64,000 nucleotides of DNA from Spirosoma aureum (lineage in GTDB: Bacteria; Bacteroidota; Bacteroidia; Cytophagales; Spirosomataceae), in NCBI RefSeq assembly GCF_011604685.1, contig NZ_CP050063.1, forward strand, positions 8,349,001 through 8,413,000, read 5' to 3'. The notes below the pieces were generated by a model, which was not told the origin of the DNA, ran no database searches, and saw only the letters and a list, made by a program, of their open reading frames with translations. A program made the position numbers and the translations under genes. Below, one piece after another: positions 63,872 through 64,000 of the stretch; positions within the stretch are counted from its first letter, which is position 1; each line of letters starts with the position of its first letter.

Positions 63872-64000
63872 TTACAACTCGCGCACCCAGATATTACGGA
63901 AACCAACCGGGTTGCCATGATCCTGAAGCAGAATCGGACCAGCGCCGTGAGCCTGAACCTTCGGATAACCAATGTACTCGGTCGTGCCACGAATCGCTAC
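63872..64000 (-). CDS. DUF1080 (3-keto-disaccharide hydrolase-like) protein, C-terminal fragment
   Basis: The last 42 residues of a gene that continues past the right edge. The frame opens at the edge with VAIRGTTEYIGYPKVQAHG and ends PILLQDHGNPVGFRNIWVRE plus Leu and stop. This is the typical end of DUF1080 proteins (concanavalin-like fold), which act as 3-keto-glycoside hydrolases beside Gfo/Idh/MocA oxidoreductases. It is followed by the hairpin at 63768-63801. Confidence 0.85.
   Translation of the reverse strand, partial: VAIRGTTEYIGYPKVQAHGAGPILLQDHGNPVGFRNIWVREL

Overview
The window comes from a member of the Bacteroidota, most likely order Cytophagales and close to Spirosoma. This rests on several traits: promoters of the Bacteroidota type (-7 box TAnnTTTG), type IX secretion C-terminal domains on large secreted proteins, M56/BlaR1 proteins fused to TonB C-terminal domains, OMP_b-brl barrels, DUF4230, DUF2911 and DUF6970 proteins, and starts that lack a strong Shine-Dalgarno sequence. 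No rRNA, tRNA, prophage, insertion sequence or CRISPR array was seen. It reads as ordinary chromosome with many single-gene units.

Layout. 1-6.7 kb (minus strand): the start of a lipoprotein gene, glpD, and three paralogous MFS symporters with a small secreted protein among them. 6.9-9.5 kb: an unusual cluster nuoA - unknown - nuoB - unknown membrane protein, tightly coupled. 9.6-13 kb: an outer-membrane barrel, YqgE/AlgH, DUF4230 and hemA. 13.3-17.4 kb: a sensor histidine kinase, a lipoprotein, a LuxE-like acyl-protein synthetase and a sigma-54 response regulator that lacks a DNA-binding domain. 17.6-24.7 kb: secreted GH2 beta-galactosidase, a secreted esterase, DUF2911 and acetoacetyl-CoA synthetase. 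25-29 kb: a pseudouridine synthase with a very long Arg/Asp/Asn-rich extension, deoC, and a TonB/MORN protein. 29.3-32.8 kb: a 1165-residue secreted adhesin/phytase-like protein with three 91-residue repeats. 33-35.2 kb: gcvT, comB and an acyl carrier protein. 35.3-40.2 kb: a tripartite EmrAB/TolC-type drug pump divergent from a MarR regulator, with two matching operators between them. 40.2-46 kb: succinate-semialdehyde dehydrogenase, nitronate monooxygenase, HAD hydrolase, SCP2 protein and a Tat-exported Gfo/Idh/MocA oxidoreductase. 46.3-53.2 kb: a 7TM-DISM histidine kinase, the trehalose genes treZ-treY and a DUF1059 protein. 53.7-56.6 kb: an NmrA-like reductase and a BlaI/BlaR1 pair. 56.7-64 kb: an M4 metallopeptidase with beta-propeller, several small exported proteins, an SRPBCC protein, and the C-terminus of a DUF1080 glycoside-hydrolase-like protein cut by the window edge.

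The clearest less-ordinary signals are: (i) long, often near-perfect inverted repeats that fill many intergenic gaps, two of which (62.1 and 63.0 kb) share a GTRCCACGGTT core; (ii) promoters placed exactly four bases before the ATG of glpD and of the oxidoreductase gene, predicting leaderless mRNAs; (iii) the split nuoA/nuoB cluster with two unknown coupled genes; (iv) a 15-bp tandem duplication beside the Schiff-base lysine of DeoC; and (v) the disordered RNA-binding-like tail of the pseudouridine synthase. I found no convincing new defence or mobile system.
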